In this document: positions 31,893-43,208 of the stretch, piece by piece | Layout of the letters: each line of letters opens with the position of its first letter | How positions within the stretch are numbered: the first letter of the stretch is position 1 | DNA from: Endomychus coccineus | Taxonomy: Eukaryota; Arthropoda; Insecta; Coleoptera; Endomychidae | Reading direction: 5' to 3' | Assembly: GCA_958510875.1 (NCBI GenBank) | Contig: OY294068.1 | Span: forward strand, 23,354,297 to 23,418,296 | Length of the DNA: 64,000 nucleotides | Notes under the pieces: generated by a model | What the model saw: only the letters and a program-made list of their open reading frames with translations | Databases searched by the model: none | What the model was told of the DNA's origin: nothing | Program-made: the position numbers and the translations under genes

Positions 31893-32865
31893 TGTCCTGG
31901 AAAACAGGAGCCTCTTCTCTTGTGCGGAGCCTGAAAACAGCAACCAGGCGCGTCTCCAGGTGGCGGATAGGGGAATGCTCATGGCCCTGTTGCCAGCAGG
32001 GTCGAGGGCTGGAGTAGATATACTCCCGCGGACCAACAGGCACCCAGACCCTGGATAGATTATGGGTCTCCCAGTCACATGTTCCTGAGAAGAAGGTGAC
32101 TGATAGATTGCGGCTGATACGGAGAACCATATGTTCCGGAAGAGTAAGTTATCCCATCATAGATAACTTACTGAAACACACAGGAAAGATCGACAAACAG
32201 ATTAAGAACTGAAACACAGGTACCTTGATATTGGGATCAAAATATTTTGGTACAAAACGAGACACAACAGGAAACATCCATAGCGTGATGGAGTACTGGA
32301 AACCCAGAAACCAGAACAACATGGTTAAAACGAAACAGACAGGAAATATCAACGAACCGATATAGTACTGAGACTGAGGGTACCTTAATATTGTGGAGAA
32401 ACAATATTTCGGTACAGATACACACAGGAAAGATCCATAACGTGTTCCAGTACTGGAACCCAGAAACCGTAACATCGGTAAAAAACGAAACTTATAGGAA
32501 TTTACCCACAGAGGATAATCACTAAGACAAAATACCGTAAAATTGGGTATCAACCATATTACGGTATAAACATAACGTGAACATCAACGTATACTACGAA
32601 TGTGGATATTTAGGTTTAATCAACGTAAATATCACCATTAAACATCAAGACAAACTCAGTTCGATATAACTTCGACAAACAAAGAGAAAGACGCAGTCCA
32701 TATCCTGAGGCAATGTGATAAACGGTCCCGGGATATGGATGAAGATATGAGAGGTTTTAGCAGGTATGCTCTAATAAACTTGAGTGAGTCCTGCACTACC
32801 TGTAGTGATAGATAAAAGCTGACGGTGTGCAACAAGCATTTCCTCTCAACAGAAAAAAAAAATAG
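31893..32865 (+). mobile_element. Non-coding retroposon with poly(A) tail and long target duplication
   Basis: About 970 bases inserted within one composite-repeat unit: removing it and one duplication restores a normal unit (gtgttaag then attagagcgattacaat). The 3' end has a ten-base A run (32853-32862). The 5' third (31893-32130) is GC-richer than its surroundings; the middle has three degenerate direct repeats of about 155 bases starting near 32217, 32378 and 32530 (each with a ggtacc-ttaatatt-like start and aacccagaaacc). No RT or endonuclease is encoded; the 134-residue minus-strand frame inside simply reflects these repeats. It looks like a LINE reduced to its 5' and 3' untranslated parts, or an unusually long SINE. 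Confidence 0.72.
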
Positions 32866-32913
32866 GGTTAGGGGTACAATAGATTATCATTATTGATTAT
32901 TATGAGTGTTAAG
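32866..32913. repeat. 48-base target site duplication, right copy
   Basis: Identical to 31845-31892. It follows the A-run and a tag trinucleotide. Confidence 0.8.
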
Positions 32914-33230
32914 ATTAGAGCGATTACAATATTTGCATTCTATATCAACAAAGTTAGGTTAGGTTAGAAACAAAGGGGGTTAAATAAACAATCATTATTG
33001 GTTATTTGATAGTGTTAATATAAACGCGATTACATTATTCGCATTCTATATCAACAAAATTAGGCTAGTAGGTTAGGTTAGAAGCATAGGGGGTACAATA
33101 AAATATCATTATTGATTATAATGAGAGTGTTAAGTTTAGTGCGATTACAATATTTGCAATCTATATCAACAAAGTTAGGTTAGGTTAGAAACAAAGGGGG
33201 TAAAATAAACAATCATTATTGGTTATTGTG

Positions 33231-33650
33231 CAAATACTTCCCTACAGAAGGGTGGCTCGCCTAAGCAACAGGTACTTCATGATAATTATCTACCTGACAA
33301 CCAGGTACACACCTGGGACTCAGATTACGTAGACCTTAAAAACACCCGGGACTGAATTTACATATATAGAACGTCAATTAAAAGATGCCGGACTTATCCG
33401 AATTACGTTCTCGTACCTGAAAAAAGTTACCTCACCGACCGAATTGCGTCCGGCGACTAGAAACATTATGCCGAATTGCGTCCATGATTAATTCATACCA
33501 AATATCTCTACGAATTTATAATTGAAAGACTTTTTGGGAAATGTTAGCAAAATTGTTTCATGAAATTTGCAAATAATACGTTTATGTAAAAAAAAAGAAT
33601 AACAAATATTTATACAACTCAACCAACTCAGGTATATTGCAAACATAAGT
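33231..33650. other. No gene; short GC-rich motif repeats
   Basis: Contains ccgaattgcgtcc twice (about 33439 and 33470) and a related ccgaattacgttc (about 33397). Otherwise unassigned. Confidence 0.4.
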
Positions 33651-33654
33651 TTAG

Positions 33655-34640
33655 TTAAAAATTTATAGCTAGGTAGTGAGCTTTCAGGCGACAAGGTTGG
33701 AACTCGAGGTTGCCCTCTAGTTGGCCTTCTCGTCTGATGTGAAATTCAAGACCAAGTTCTTCCACAGCTTTTTGTGCTGCCTTAACGATAAATTCCCCTA
33801 CTCCGGCCAATTCGTGACTTATGACAAGGCGCAGGAGGGAGTCTGAACTATATGTATAAATATATACACACTTTTTTTTACTTTTATACCTGGACGAGAC
33901 TGCTACGCGCTCCGACGACATCGCAGCCATTACGCCAGAAAAACCAAGTCAGTTCACCGAAACTACTCCTTCCCACCGGTCGGTAAGTAGCTTCAGGTTC
34001 CTAAGTCGTGTGCCCTAACTGGCCTTATTGATGCCTTCTGCATCCCGTCTATCAAGGTCTGCGCGGAGTTCTTACAGGCCGGAATGATCTTAAAATTCGA
34101 ACGCAGTGAAGACCGAATTCCACCCAAAACCTAGATGATCAGAACCACTAATACGACCTTGTGGCGGAGCTCGAATGGGAGATCTTGATACTTTGTCCAT
34201 TTTTCCTCCTCTTCCAAGACTATGTTCTTCTCTGCCGAAGCAGAGAATTCGATGACATACATAGTATTTGTTTGTTTATCGAGGAGAACAACGTCAGGCC
34301 TATTTACTCGTATGGACCTGACGGTCAAGTCAATACAAGCAAATAGGCCCGACGATGGCATCGATTCTGGGTCGCCACCAGGCGATAGTATTCTCAACTA
34401 TTCCCTGTCAATTCTGGTGATCCCGAGAACTGTATTATCAATGCGTGGCATTGTGAATTACATCCTCAGTGGGACATATGCTTTCCGGCAGATGGTGTTG
34501 GAACATCTAGCTTCGCCAAACATTTTCGAAGGTGCCGGAGAAGGTTGATGAATGACTTAGTCCTTTGCCTCGTTCCACTGACGAGCGAAACAGATGTCTG
34601 GAACTAATAGTTGTGTTGTCACTGTTCAACCTGGAGAACC
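33655..34640 (-). pseudogene. LINE ORF2 C-terminal endonuclease-like region, broken
   Basis: On the minus strand, the 34397-34131 frame reads DLTVRSIRVNRPDVVLLDKQ, then MYVIEFSASAEKNIVLEEEE and KWTKYQDLPFELRHK. The R-PD-(14)-[DE] spacing with ..NI...E.EK..KYQDL..E is the C-terminal restriction-like endonuclease pattern of R2/NeSL-type and related non-LTR elements. After a stop, other frames give a LGGI, IPACKNSAQTLIDGMQKA, VRAH block, the usual closing of those proteins. The 33930-33655 frame may be 3' sequence. Upstream (34480-34640) is a segment also present at 8446-8790. Family assignment is from memory of the motif, not a search. Confidence 0.6.
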
Positions 34641-34670
34641 AAAACTTTGTCTATTGACTTCTAACACGAG

Positions 34671-35650
34671 TAGTCGAGTCAAATAGGTATTTCATTACGA
34701 AAATGGAACGATATGGACCGATTTTGATAAAACAAAGTGCATTCGATTCGGGATGACGTCTAGAAAAAAGCTTACCGGTTAGTTTTTTGTGCAAATTTGT
34801 CATTATTTTTTTAACAGAAAAATTGACTAATTCCCAAAATTTCATCAAAACTAACCAGAAATCCTCAGTTAGGGGTTGTGGAGGTTTTTTTCATGGTAAA
34901 TGTTTAAAAATTTGTTGAAAGGGGGTCATTACTAATTTAAATCAAAAACAAAATCGAATTCTAATTTTTTAATTTTTTTATTTGAAATAAATTCCCGCTC
35001 ATCTAAATTTTTTTTCTATCTTCTCTACTCAGTCTTTTTATATTCCACACAGCATCTTTTACATATAATATGGACATATACGTAATAAAAACCGGGCGGG
35101 AGTAGCAGGTAGGTATTTTTCTTAAACTATGGAGTCTACACTATACTATAACACAGCATCTATCATATAATAAGATCTATATGGCATCCACCGCTTCATA
35201 GAGCTGCTCCCTCCCAACCCCCCAAAATAAAGAAGCGGCAACGTATACGTGAACCACGCTGCTATTGTAATGTAGATACATAATAAATGATCACCACGTG
35301 TCACTTAATGTTGGATGCTGCTGTTGTTCAGATTAGTAAAATTTCTCATTCGTTTTATGTGAAAATTATTTTGTTCTGTGGTTCAGTGAATATTATCAGA
35401 AACATTTTTTCAATAATTCAAATACATATTGTTCAATAAATAAAACATTGCTTTAATAAAGCATTCACGCTGCAAATTAATAAAAGTATTTTTCGGTTAA
35501 AAACATAATAACAAATTTGCACAAGAAACTAACCGGTAAGATTTTTTCTGGACGTCATCCCGAATCGAATGCACTTTGTTTCATCAAAATCGGTAAATAT
35601 CGTTCGATTTTCGTAAGTCGGCCTGTTTTAATACCTATTTGACTCGACTA
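34671..35650. mobile_element. 980-base non-autonomous DNA transposon with long inverted repeats
   Basis: The ends read TAGTCGAGTCAAATAGGTAT and its reverse complement; arms of about 145-155 bases (34671-34815 and 35495-35650) match closely, sharing gcattcgattcgggatgacg and ttaccggttagtttttt. It is flanked by GAG (34668-34670 and 35651-35653). The same repeat at about 8752-8775 lacks the insertion and reads through as aacacgacatgtg, supporting a 3-base duplication. No open frame of note inside. A 3-base duplication is compatible with PIF/Harbinger or CACTA groups, but the ends match neither clearly. Confidence 0.8.
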
Positions 35651-35699
35651 GAGATGTGTTTCTAATTCACTATTCAAATATACCATGTTACCATAAGAG

Positions 35700-37090
35700 A
35701 CAATGTAAATTTTAAGAAATTTATTTAATTAATAACTTATGTTGAAAGTACTACAATTCTGCTTGAATATTTATTCCCCTCTATTCTAACGATTTTCCAA
35801 ATTTGGGGAAATTCTCATGGAAAAAAAATTCCTGGTAAACAACCTTAACAATTCAAATCAATTTCATGCACAGTTCAACACTTTGGTGGGTGTGGCTGAA
35901 CTTCGCTAAGATCTCGAAATTTTTACTGTATAAGTATTTCCATCATATTTTCAGAAACCATCCCCTGGTAAATCATACTTTATTTCAGCTATTAAATATG
36001 CTCCAGAGAACAGGTGCGGATAACCATAGCACATTAATGGAAACCCAAGTTCCTTAAGAGTTACCAGCCGGTGATACGTAAATAATAGATGATTAACCAC
36101 CGGAACCGCTAACTTTCTTATTAAAGAGTAGTTAGTCGTAAAGTTGAACTACTACTCGTGTCAGTGTCTACATTAAAAGGGGTTGCGTTAGGTTCAAGTA
36201 TCGAAGTTGATCCCGAGACCGTCAACCAGCGACACGTATATAAAGATATTTACCTTTGCTAATGGAGCTCTTTGGAGATAGTGCTTTGATATGTCTTGCA
36301 GAAACTCGTACGGAGTACAACACGTAAATGCTTTTCGACATTATTATGTATCGAAAAACACGTACCCAAGATTCGGTATTAGGACGCATGAAACACGTAT
36401 ATATGACACCTCGGATGTGAATCAAATCACAAATTGAATTGAACTGTGATATTTCAAAATGAACAAATGAAACAAAATCAGTTAATTGAATGTTCTACGT
36501 TTACTTAACATCATAGTTAATTTTCAAAACTTATCATAAGAGGGATAATTTGGAAAGGACTAAAATCACTGGCGCAGTTGGATAGATTGAGTTCTGCATT
36601 CGATTCGGAAGGTCATTTAGAAATGTTGTGCCTCGCTTGTTTTTTGCGCAAAAAATGTATTGCACTTCTACAGCCAAAGAATTCATTTTTCCGAGTGCAC
36701 TTTTGAGGTGAGTAAAAAAAATTAATTACTCGGTCGATAATGACTAAAACTGGCTCGAATCACCGTGGATCATCTCCAGGGTATCTAGGGGTCCTGATGT
36801 CCTGAATTTTGATAAATTTCATTAAAAATCGTATTTTAATGTTTGTCAACTGGTGTAGTGAGGTTATTAAGGTCTCTGAATACCTATTGATGTTGATACC
36901 TGAGGTCATCCGGGGTCCTTGGAGCCCTAATAACTGAGTCATCTTCTAGAAATTCTTCAATTTTTATTCATAATATGCAACAAATTCTGGTTGTCGGGGG
37001 TTTTTGAGATCGCTGATCACGATTATGATTATGCCACTCAAAAACTTCCACAAATTACCTGGGGTCATTTCCAGGGTCCCTGGGAAAGAA
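35700..37090. other. No recognisable gene
   Basis: Frames at 35866-36057 and 36222-36425 show no motif. Around 36770-37085 the phrases gtcatctccagggtatctag, gtcatccggggtccttgg and gtcatttccagggtccctgg recur at about 150-base spacing, suggesting a decayed tandem repeat. Confidence 0.4.
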
Positions 37091-37097
37091 CCAATTG

Positions 37098-37330
37098 CCC
37101 TTGATAGAGTTTCAAAGTGTAATCAACGTGTCATCCGCAAAGTGTTCAGAACTTCCCAGCAGATAATCAAGTAAGTCATTTGTATATACTACATATAAAA
37201 GAGGCCCCTACACTCATTCCTGCGGTATTCCCTTGTATATTAACACCATATTCACCACATGTTGTAGTAATATGATACTTGGAAAAATGCAAAACCTATC
37301 GAACAATGTTGTAGCCATTTACAACGGCAT
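37098..37330 (-). pseudogene. LINE reverse transcriptase fragment with FADD box
   Basis: Read leftward: YKGIPQE, a stop, GPLLYVVYTNDLLDYL and HFADDTLITL. This is the G.PQG...GPLLY.+Y.NDL and FADDT core of a non-LTR RT, on one frame over about 70 codons with two stops near the LGP block (about 37195-37210). It is truncated on both sides. Confidence 0.72.
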
Positions 37331-37339
37331 TTGGTTAAG

Positions 37340-38540
37340 CACTTTCAACCGATTCAATCCCTGGTGTGAGTGTTTTCCACTGAAATACTAAAATGAATTT
37401 GAATTACGACTTCCGAATTTACATAGTATTTGTACTTACTCTTATTCAACGTATGCCGGATGCAAACTATAGTGCCTTACCTGCAAAAAAAATCAAATAA
37501 AATCATGTTCAGATATTCATAAATATTAAAGTGTATTATAATGATACAAGGGCAGAATTGACCCGGCTGAAGACACTCAATTTCCCAAAGGAGATATAAA
37601 ATTCTTGGGTCACGGGTACAATAGAACCCATTTTCATTCGTTATTAAGAATGGAAAAACAAAATAACATTTAAGAAACTAACCCATTCTGCGTTTGCCAA
37701 CCCACGTTTTGGGCTATGGGTTGTTGAAGGATCCACAATTAATATTTTCTTTCAACCTTACAGCTTTATTAGGTTGTCTTCTTTCTGGATAGCGATTGAA
37801 ATATATTTCGGATGCTTTCTAACATATATTTCTCGTGATTTTGTTGAGACATCTTCACTTTTACGATTGAATGAATTAATTGTTATTATAACGGGTAAAA
37901 TACCGTTACCACGCGATTTACTGACAAACAGATAAACACGTCATAGAAGACACCTGCCTAGTTGGAATAAATTTGAAAAAACATCAAAAGCGATCCGACA
38001 TGTGATACATAGTTAGAAGGAAAAAATTTGATACAACTAAACCTTAGCCAACTATGATTCCCATTTGAAAAAATACAACTTTAGGGTGAAATTGCACCTT
38101 TTTCCGAATTTTCTCGACGCCACTGGATTATACAGAAAAAGTGCCTTAATAATGTGAAAGTTATTTTCTCCTAACTTTACAAACTACGATATTCACTCTC
38201 ATTTGTTTCAAAAAAGAGATCTACAAACATGGAAGTTTTCTAACTATGTGCGTAAAAAATAGATGCAGAACTTTTTGTGTATTTTTTATCTATTGCTCAT
38301 GTATTGTTTTGAAATTCAAATCGCATGTATGGGTTAGGGCTTCCATGCTGATGCTTTCTTGAAAGGTTCCCTGCAAAATAGACTATTTTCTAAACTTGAA
38401 AAATGTGTAGAATGTTAGCGATGGTGTGAGTCATGTGATTTGCGTATACACATACAGAATGTTTCACAATATTATATACGAGTAGATATGGATTCAACTA
38501 GGGAACTTGACCGTAGTTTAAAAAAAATACACTTGTAACA
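37340..38540. other. No recognisable gene
   Basis: AT-rich, no assignable frame. Confidence 0.45.
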
Positions 38541-38544
38541 CATT

Positions 38545-39590
38545 TTTATTAAGTAAAACGTGACGTCTTTCACCACACGGTGGCTTCATCAAATAATGGT
38601 TTTACAAACGATGGTTTATTCCTTGAATATTAAAATTAAGATTAAGAAGGAAGGGAAGATTGAGGTACGTGTACAGTTGGATAATAGTTATGTACAAATA
38701 AATTTAATAATGGAGAATTGGTAAAGTCTTTCTGATCATTTAAAAGGTGTCCTGTATTTTTAAGCTTATTAATTTCAATTTTCTAAGTTGTTCAATACTA
38801 TACTTTTAACTGACTTAGGGAAAATGTCAAAATCATGTTTGAAATGATGATCAGTTTCTTTAATATGGTTTACAACTTTTGAGTATCCTTCTTTAATTCT
38901 GGTTTTGAAAGATCTTTCTGTCTGGTCTATATAGAATTTATCATAATCTTTACATTCTACTTTGTATACTCCTGATTCTTGGCCTTTTTATGATCATCTA
39001 TGTTGTGGTAACATAGTGTTTTCTAAATAAATTGCATACATTATCAGAAAGTTTACCTACATAAATTATTGATATATAATTATGAGTCTTAAGTTTACTA
39101 GGGTAAACTAACTTCACTGCTTCATTATTTTTATTTTTTTTTTCAAGTAAATCAATCACAATTTTTTCGTTATAGCCGTTATTAGTTCCTATCTGTTTAT
39201 AATTGAAAATTCCTCATGATGATTTAATTCTAACATGGGGATAGTAAGTAACAAGTCTATGTATCATTTGAAGAGCAGCCAGTTTATGTTGTATGGAGTG
39301 GTTTGAATTTTTGTGGATAATAATGTCCGTATGTGAAGCCTTATGATATATTGACAAGGAATGTTTACTATTTAATCTATTTATGGTTAAGTCCAAAAGT
39401 TTAATAGTTTGATTGACTTCTACTACAACCGTGAATTTAATTTTGGGGTGTATATTATTTAAATGTTGAATGAAAGAATCTAATTTTCTTTGTGTTCCAT
39501 TAAAGCATGTTTATATATCGTCAACATACCGATGTCAATAAATGAATATTTTCATAATGGGATGTTTGTGGATTTCCAATTCATTTCAAA
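38545..39590 (-). pseudogene. Penelope-like element: RT end plus GIY-YIG endonuclease, broken (locus 2)
   Basis: Leftward from about 39535: RYVDDI (about 39513-39530), IHPKIKFTVVVEVNQTIKLL, LTINRLN, then the HKLAALQMIHRLV block (39300-39220), a KTHNYISIIYVGKLSD linker (about 39030-39095), and the nuclease part SGVYKVECKDYDKFYIDQTE (about 38925-38980) with RSFKTRIKE and VVNHIKETDHHF. In YIG the G is replaced by D. The 3' end with the pseudo-LTR-like text ccaccgtgtggtg lies at 38550-38620. Frameshifts and stops are present (for example near 39210 and after RYVDDI). Confidence 0.82.
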
Positions 39591-39960
39591 GATAATTTTG
39601 AGATTCTCCATATGTCAGTTAAAAGTAAAGTATTAAACAATTGAAATTAATAAGTTTAAAAATACAGGAATCCTTTTAAATGATCAGATAGACTTTACCA
39701 ATTCTCCATTATTGAATTTATTTATAATTAACTCTTATCCTACTGTACCTCACTCATCCCCTCCTTCTAAATCTTAATTTTAGTATGTAAGGAATAAACT
39801 ATAGTTTGTAAAACCATTGTTTGATAAAGCCACCGTCTGGTAAAACATGTCACGTTTTGTTTAATAAAAACGTAGTTTGTGAAAATTTATTACAAGTATA
39901 TTTTTTATTAAAACTATAGATATGAATTTTCAACAAGTAAGCACCAAAACCGTCCAAAAC
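39591..39960 (+). mobile_element. Opposed 3' end of the same Penelope-like family (locus 2, right arm)
   Basis: Plus-strand text attttgagattctccatatg, aatacaggaatccttttaaa and taaagccaccgtctggtaaa matches the plus-strand end of locus 1 (19125-19420), and by inversion the left part of locus 2 (38550-38770). It joins the minus-strand RT part at about 39590, so two 3' ends again face outward. The stretch 39880-39960 matches 18590-18680 in reverse. Confidence 0.75.
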
Positions 39961-40802
39961 TTCTCTACTAAACTTGCGTTTTTATATGAAGCAATAAATA
40001 TCAAAAAGTCTGGAAACCGAAAAGAAATGTCATCCAGCTCTGGAAACAAAGCAAGAGTATATTGACCGTTTAATTCAGAAATAACATGCGAAAAAACCTT
40101 GCGTGGTATGCCGACACACCATTAATTTTGTTGAAGTTTATCATTATTCGATCTTAATGAAATTTTAATAAATTAATACGCCTAGAAAAACAAAATTAGA
40201 GCCGAAACTATTTTCTGTTGCATAACGAGTAGGAATATCATCTGCATGAAATTAAGTTAGATATGCCGGGACAATATTAAAATTTTAAGTCAACGTTAAG
40301 CCCTCAAATTAGAATATTGCTAGGCGTAGTTATTAATCATACCGGTTGGATTATGCGGATTTTGATACAACGAATTTAAACGAATCGATTTGGAATAATT
40401 TGCATGTGTTAATATTTTGGTTTCGGCATAATAATGGAAATTATCTGAATATGTTTATTACCCAATTAATATCCGAATATCAATTGCGGAACGTTTTAGT
40501 TCGTTAAAGCCTGTATCGAAACTAACAATATTTATAATATTACGCGAAATATCCAAACGCTATTTATCATAACATCAAATAGCGTGTACCCAATTATATT
40601 GCTCGGCTTAATGCAACAACTGCATTGATGTAATAAACTCTTTGTTCCTTAGTTGATCTATAGGTGCATGTTGATATTTTCTCTCCGCTATTTATAATAT
40701 ACATAACGGCTTATCATTACTATATCGGACGTAGTACTGCACAACGGAGATTTCTGAGTGCGCGATAACACACTGTTTCCAGACACCTTCTAAATAGCGT
40801 TT
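39961..40802. other. No recognisable gene
   Basis: AT-rich, no assignable frame or motif. Confidence 0.45.
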
Positions 40803-42300
40803 GGTATTTATTTATTTATTTCGTATATATATGCCCAACAGGTTAACCCAATTATAGGACAAACAATACAGAGCAACATAATATAAAGAATAACAAGAAA
40901 TATATAACAAAAATAATATCTTATAGGAATAATAAAAATAAACTGGCTAAATTCTCAAATTAGATGGTGATAAATAACCTGATCACACTAATAAGATACT
41001 GAATACTATTGAAAAATAAGTCACATTGTGAACAAATAACATTAAAGTTTGTTGTCATGACAAATATCGGACATCTAGTTGATACATTTGTACTAGACCT
41101 AACATTGTAAATAGTTAAGGGACAGCGAGAAGATAATCTAGGTACAGCAAAATTTAATTCACCTAATAAGTAACTGCAGTCAATATTATTATTCAACAAA
41201 TTATGGAGGAATATTGTGCTCCTTATTTTTCTTCTCAGTTTAAGTGTCAAACAATCAAAAGTAGATAATAATAATTGATGGTCAAAACCTCTTCTAGGAA
41301 AGATATTGAAAGTTCTAAACCAGAGATATTTCAAATATTTACGTTGAATGCTCTCAATCAGTGTAATCTGGAATTTATACTGAGGGTTCCGATGAGTGAA
41401 GCATATTCCAGTTTTGGTCTAACCAATGAATTGAATAGTGTTTGTAGTACCTCTAAACTGTTGAAATATTTGGAATGCCTAAGTACAAACCCTAAAGTTC
41501 TATTAGCTTTAGCAGACATATCACTTTGACTGTAGTATTACGAGAAATGATTACTGAATCTAAAAGCTAATCGAACAAAATAGGATGGACTTTACGATTG
41601 AAGCTAACAACAGAACATTTACTAATATTAATACTAAATTTATTGTTGGCGCACCATTCAAAAATATTGTCCAGTTCATTTTGTAGTGCATAGCAGTCAT
41701 CTATGGTCTTTATTTCTAAATATATTCTCGAATCATCAGCAAACATTAGTTCCAATCCGATTATGGTTTCAGCTAAATCATTAATAAATAACAGGAACAG
41801 TAGAGGACCAAGGTTTGAGCCTTGAGGCACACCGGATTTGGCGATAGATGAATTCGATCTTTGACCGCAATACTGCACAAACTGCGATCTATTGATGAGG
41901 TATGAGCAAAAACACTAAGGAGGTACTAAATCCAATGGATTTGAGCTTGCCTAGAAGAATAGTGTGATCAAGCCTTCGAAAAATCTGTATATAATACGTC
42001 AATCTGTCCTTGGTTGTCGATAATAGCAGCAATATACAAGTAAAATTCGTAACCGTAGATCTCTTTTGGACAAATCTATGTTGGTATGGTGATATCATAT
42101 GTGAGAAAGTACTATAAATGCGTTGATACAGACACATCTCAAAGACCTTAGATAAGTAAGACAATATCGCAATTGGACGATAATTGAGTATATTTCCAAC
42201 ATCACCAATATTGTGAACGGGAATAACCTTTGCTATTTTCCAAACACTAGGAAATTTATTAGATTTCAAACTGAGATTGAACAAAATCTATAGTGGGACA
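40803..42300 (-). mobile_element. 5'-truncated jockey-like retrotransposon with (AAAT)n tail
   Basis: Minus-strand RT pseudogene plus 3' region ending in a gaaataaataaataaatacc tail (plus-strand 40802-40820). The 5' limit is near 42300, where RT homology stops. Confidence 0.8.
40960..42284 (-). pseudogene. Jockey-like reverse transcriptase, several frames
   Basis: Leftward: FPSVWKIAKVIPVHNIGD and NYRPIAILSYLSKVFE (42270-42130), SPYQHRFVQKRSTVTN, a damaged catalytic-strand block RRLDHTILLGKL (about 41950), SGVPQGSNLGPLLFLLFIND (about 41845-41785), LMFADDSRIY (about 41755-41725) and FEWCANNKFSINISKCSVVSF. After a gap with frameshifts, 41334-40960 carries the C-terminal tail with LKLRRKIRSTIFLHNLLNN and FAVPRLSSR. 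The DFSKAFDR.DH strand has lost residues before RRLDH, which removes the first catalytic aspartate; FADD is kept. Confidence 0.85.
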
Positions 42301-42559
42301 ACAAACACGAAAGCACAATCTTTTATTGAGAAGCTTGGTATATTTGATGATATGACATACTTCCAAAGACAATCCGATATTTCATTTGATATGCGAAAGA
42401 TTGAGAACAGTCCGTACTTAGAATTTTATAAAACTAACTCGTCAATAGTTTAAAAAACCAACCTGCGATAACCTTGCCGCTTGGAGTTCCGAACCTACGC
42501 CATTGTAGGATCAAAAATACATAACGGAGGTTTTACCGCCTAGACCAACATCTGAGATG

Positions 42560-43190
42560 CAGATTTAACATTGAATTCGATATATTACCGCCTCTTTACC
42601 AACTACGTTCGGAAATCTCCGAGAGTGCAATACGCTACGCCAGATACGAATATGCATACCGGCCTTGAATCGGCAAAAGTGAACTAGAAAATTCCCAATC
42701 TACACATAGAAACAACTTTAATGAGTTATTTTTGGCATACAATTTTGAATAAATTAAATGAATCAAGCGTCTATTATAGAGCGGTATAGACTGCTGGAAG
42801 TATTCTGATCTCAGATATCATACCAACAACGACGACTGTGATCCTCTCCTTCAACATCAAAGAGATGAATTCGGAATAAAACCGACCTACTGAGGGCTGG
42901 CTTCTGTTGGTTCTCAGACGGCTCCAAAACTCCTCGAGGAGTTCGTGCCGGAAAATACGGTTGCAGTCCAAAGACTGAACTATATGTTTATCTCAGTGCT
43001 GATGCAACTCATCTTCAAGCACACAGCTAGAATAAAGGCAACGCAGATCAATAAAAAAAAGTCAATAACAGCCAAGCAGCTCTCAAAGCGAGCTGCTCCT
43101 ATCGTTGTAACTCAAAAAAGTTGTGGAACTGCCAGAAACATCTTGTATGCCGAGACCAGTGATACCCAAAGTGAAATATATGGACCCCCT
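42560..43190 (+). pseudogene. LINE RNase H domain fragment
   Basis: In one plus frame around 42905-43025: SDGSKTPRGVRAGKYGCSPK, then LYVYLSADATHLQAHS. The DGS+T..G.GAG.Y......L...L......FQAE pattern is the start of LINE RNase H, with the first catalytic D present; the expected E of QAE is changed to H. Further on, KQLSKRAAPIVVTQKS and ARNILYAETSDT are in another frame (to 43208). Upstream (about 42560-42660) a FNIEFDILPPLYQLRSEISE string may be the preceding linker. Stops interrupt it. Confidence 0.5.
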
Positions 43191-43208
43191 ACATTGACAT
43201 TTCATTGA

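Larger units (their letters stand above)
31545..33230. repeat. Composite tandem repeat with embedded TTAGG motifs
   Basis: A unit of roughly 105 bases recurs: gcgattacaatatttgcatt, ctatatcaacaaagttaggt, taggttagaaacaaaggggg, tacaataaacaatcattatt, ggttattatgagagtgttaa. Copies are seen from about 31552, 31664, 32914, 33026 and 33138, with two sub-variants (ttagcgcgattacattattcgc versus ttagagcgattacaatatttgc) that alternate. One unit has its TTAGG part expanded (31725-31850) and the next is split by a retroposon (31893-32862). Confidence 0.85.

Noticed and set aside
32149..32553. 134-residue minus-strand open frame inside the retroposon
   Set aside because: It is antisense to the poly(A)-tailed element and its sequence simply repeats because the DNA has three degenerate direct repeats; no domain seen.
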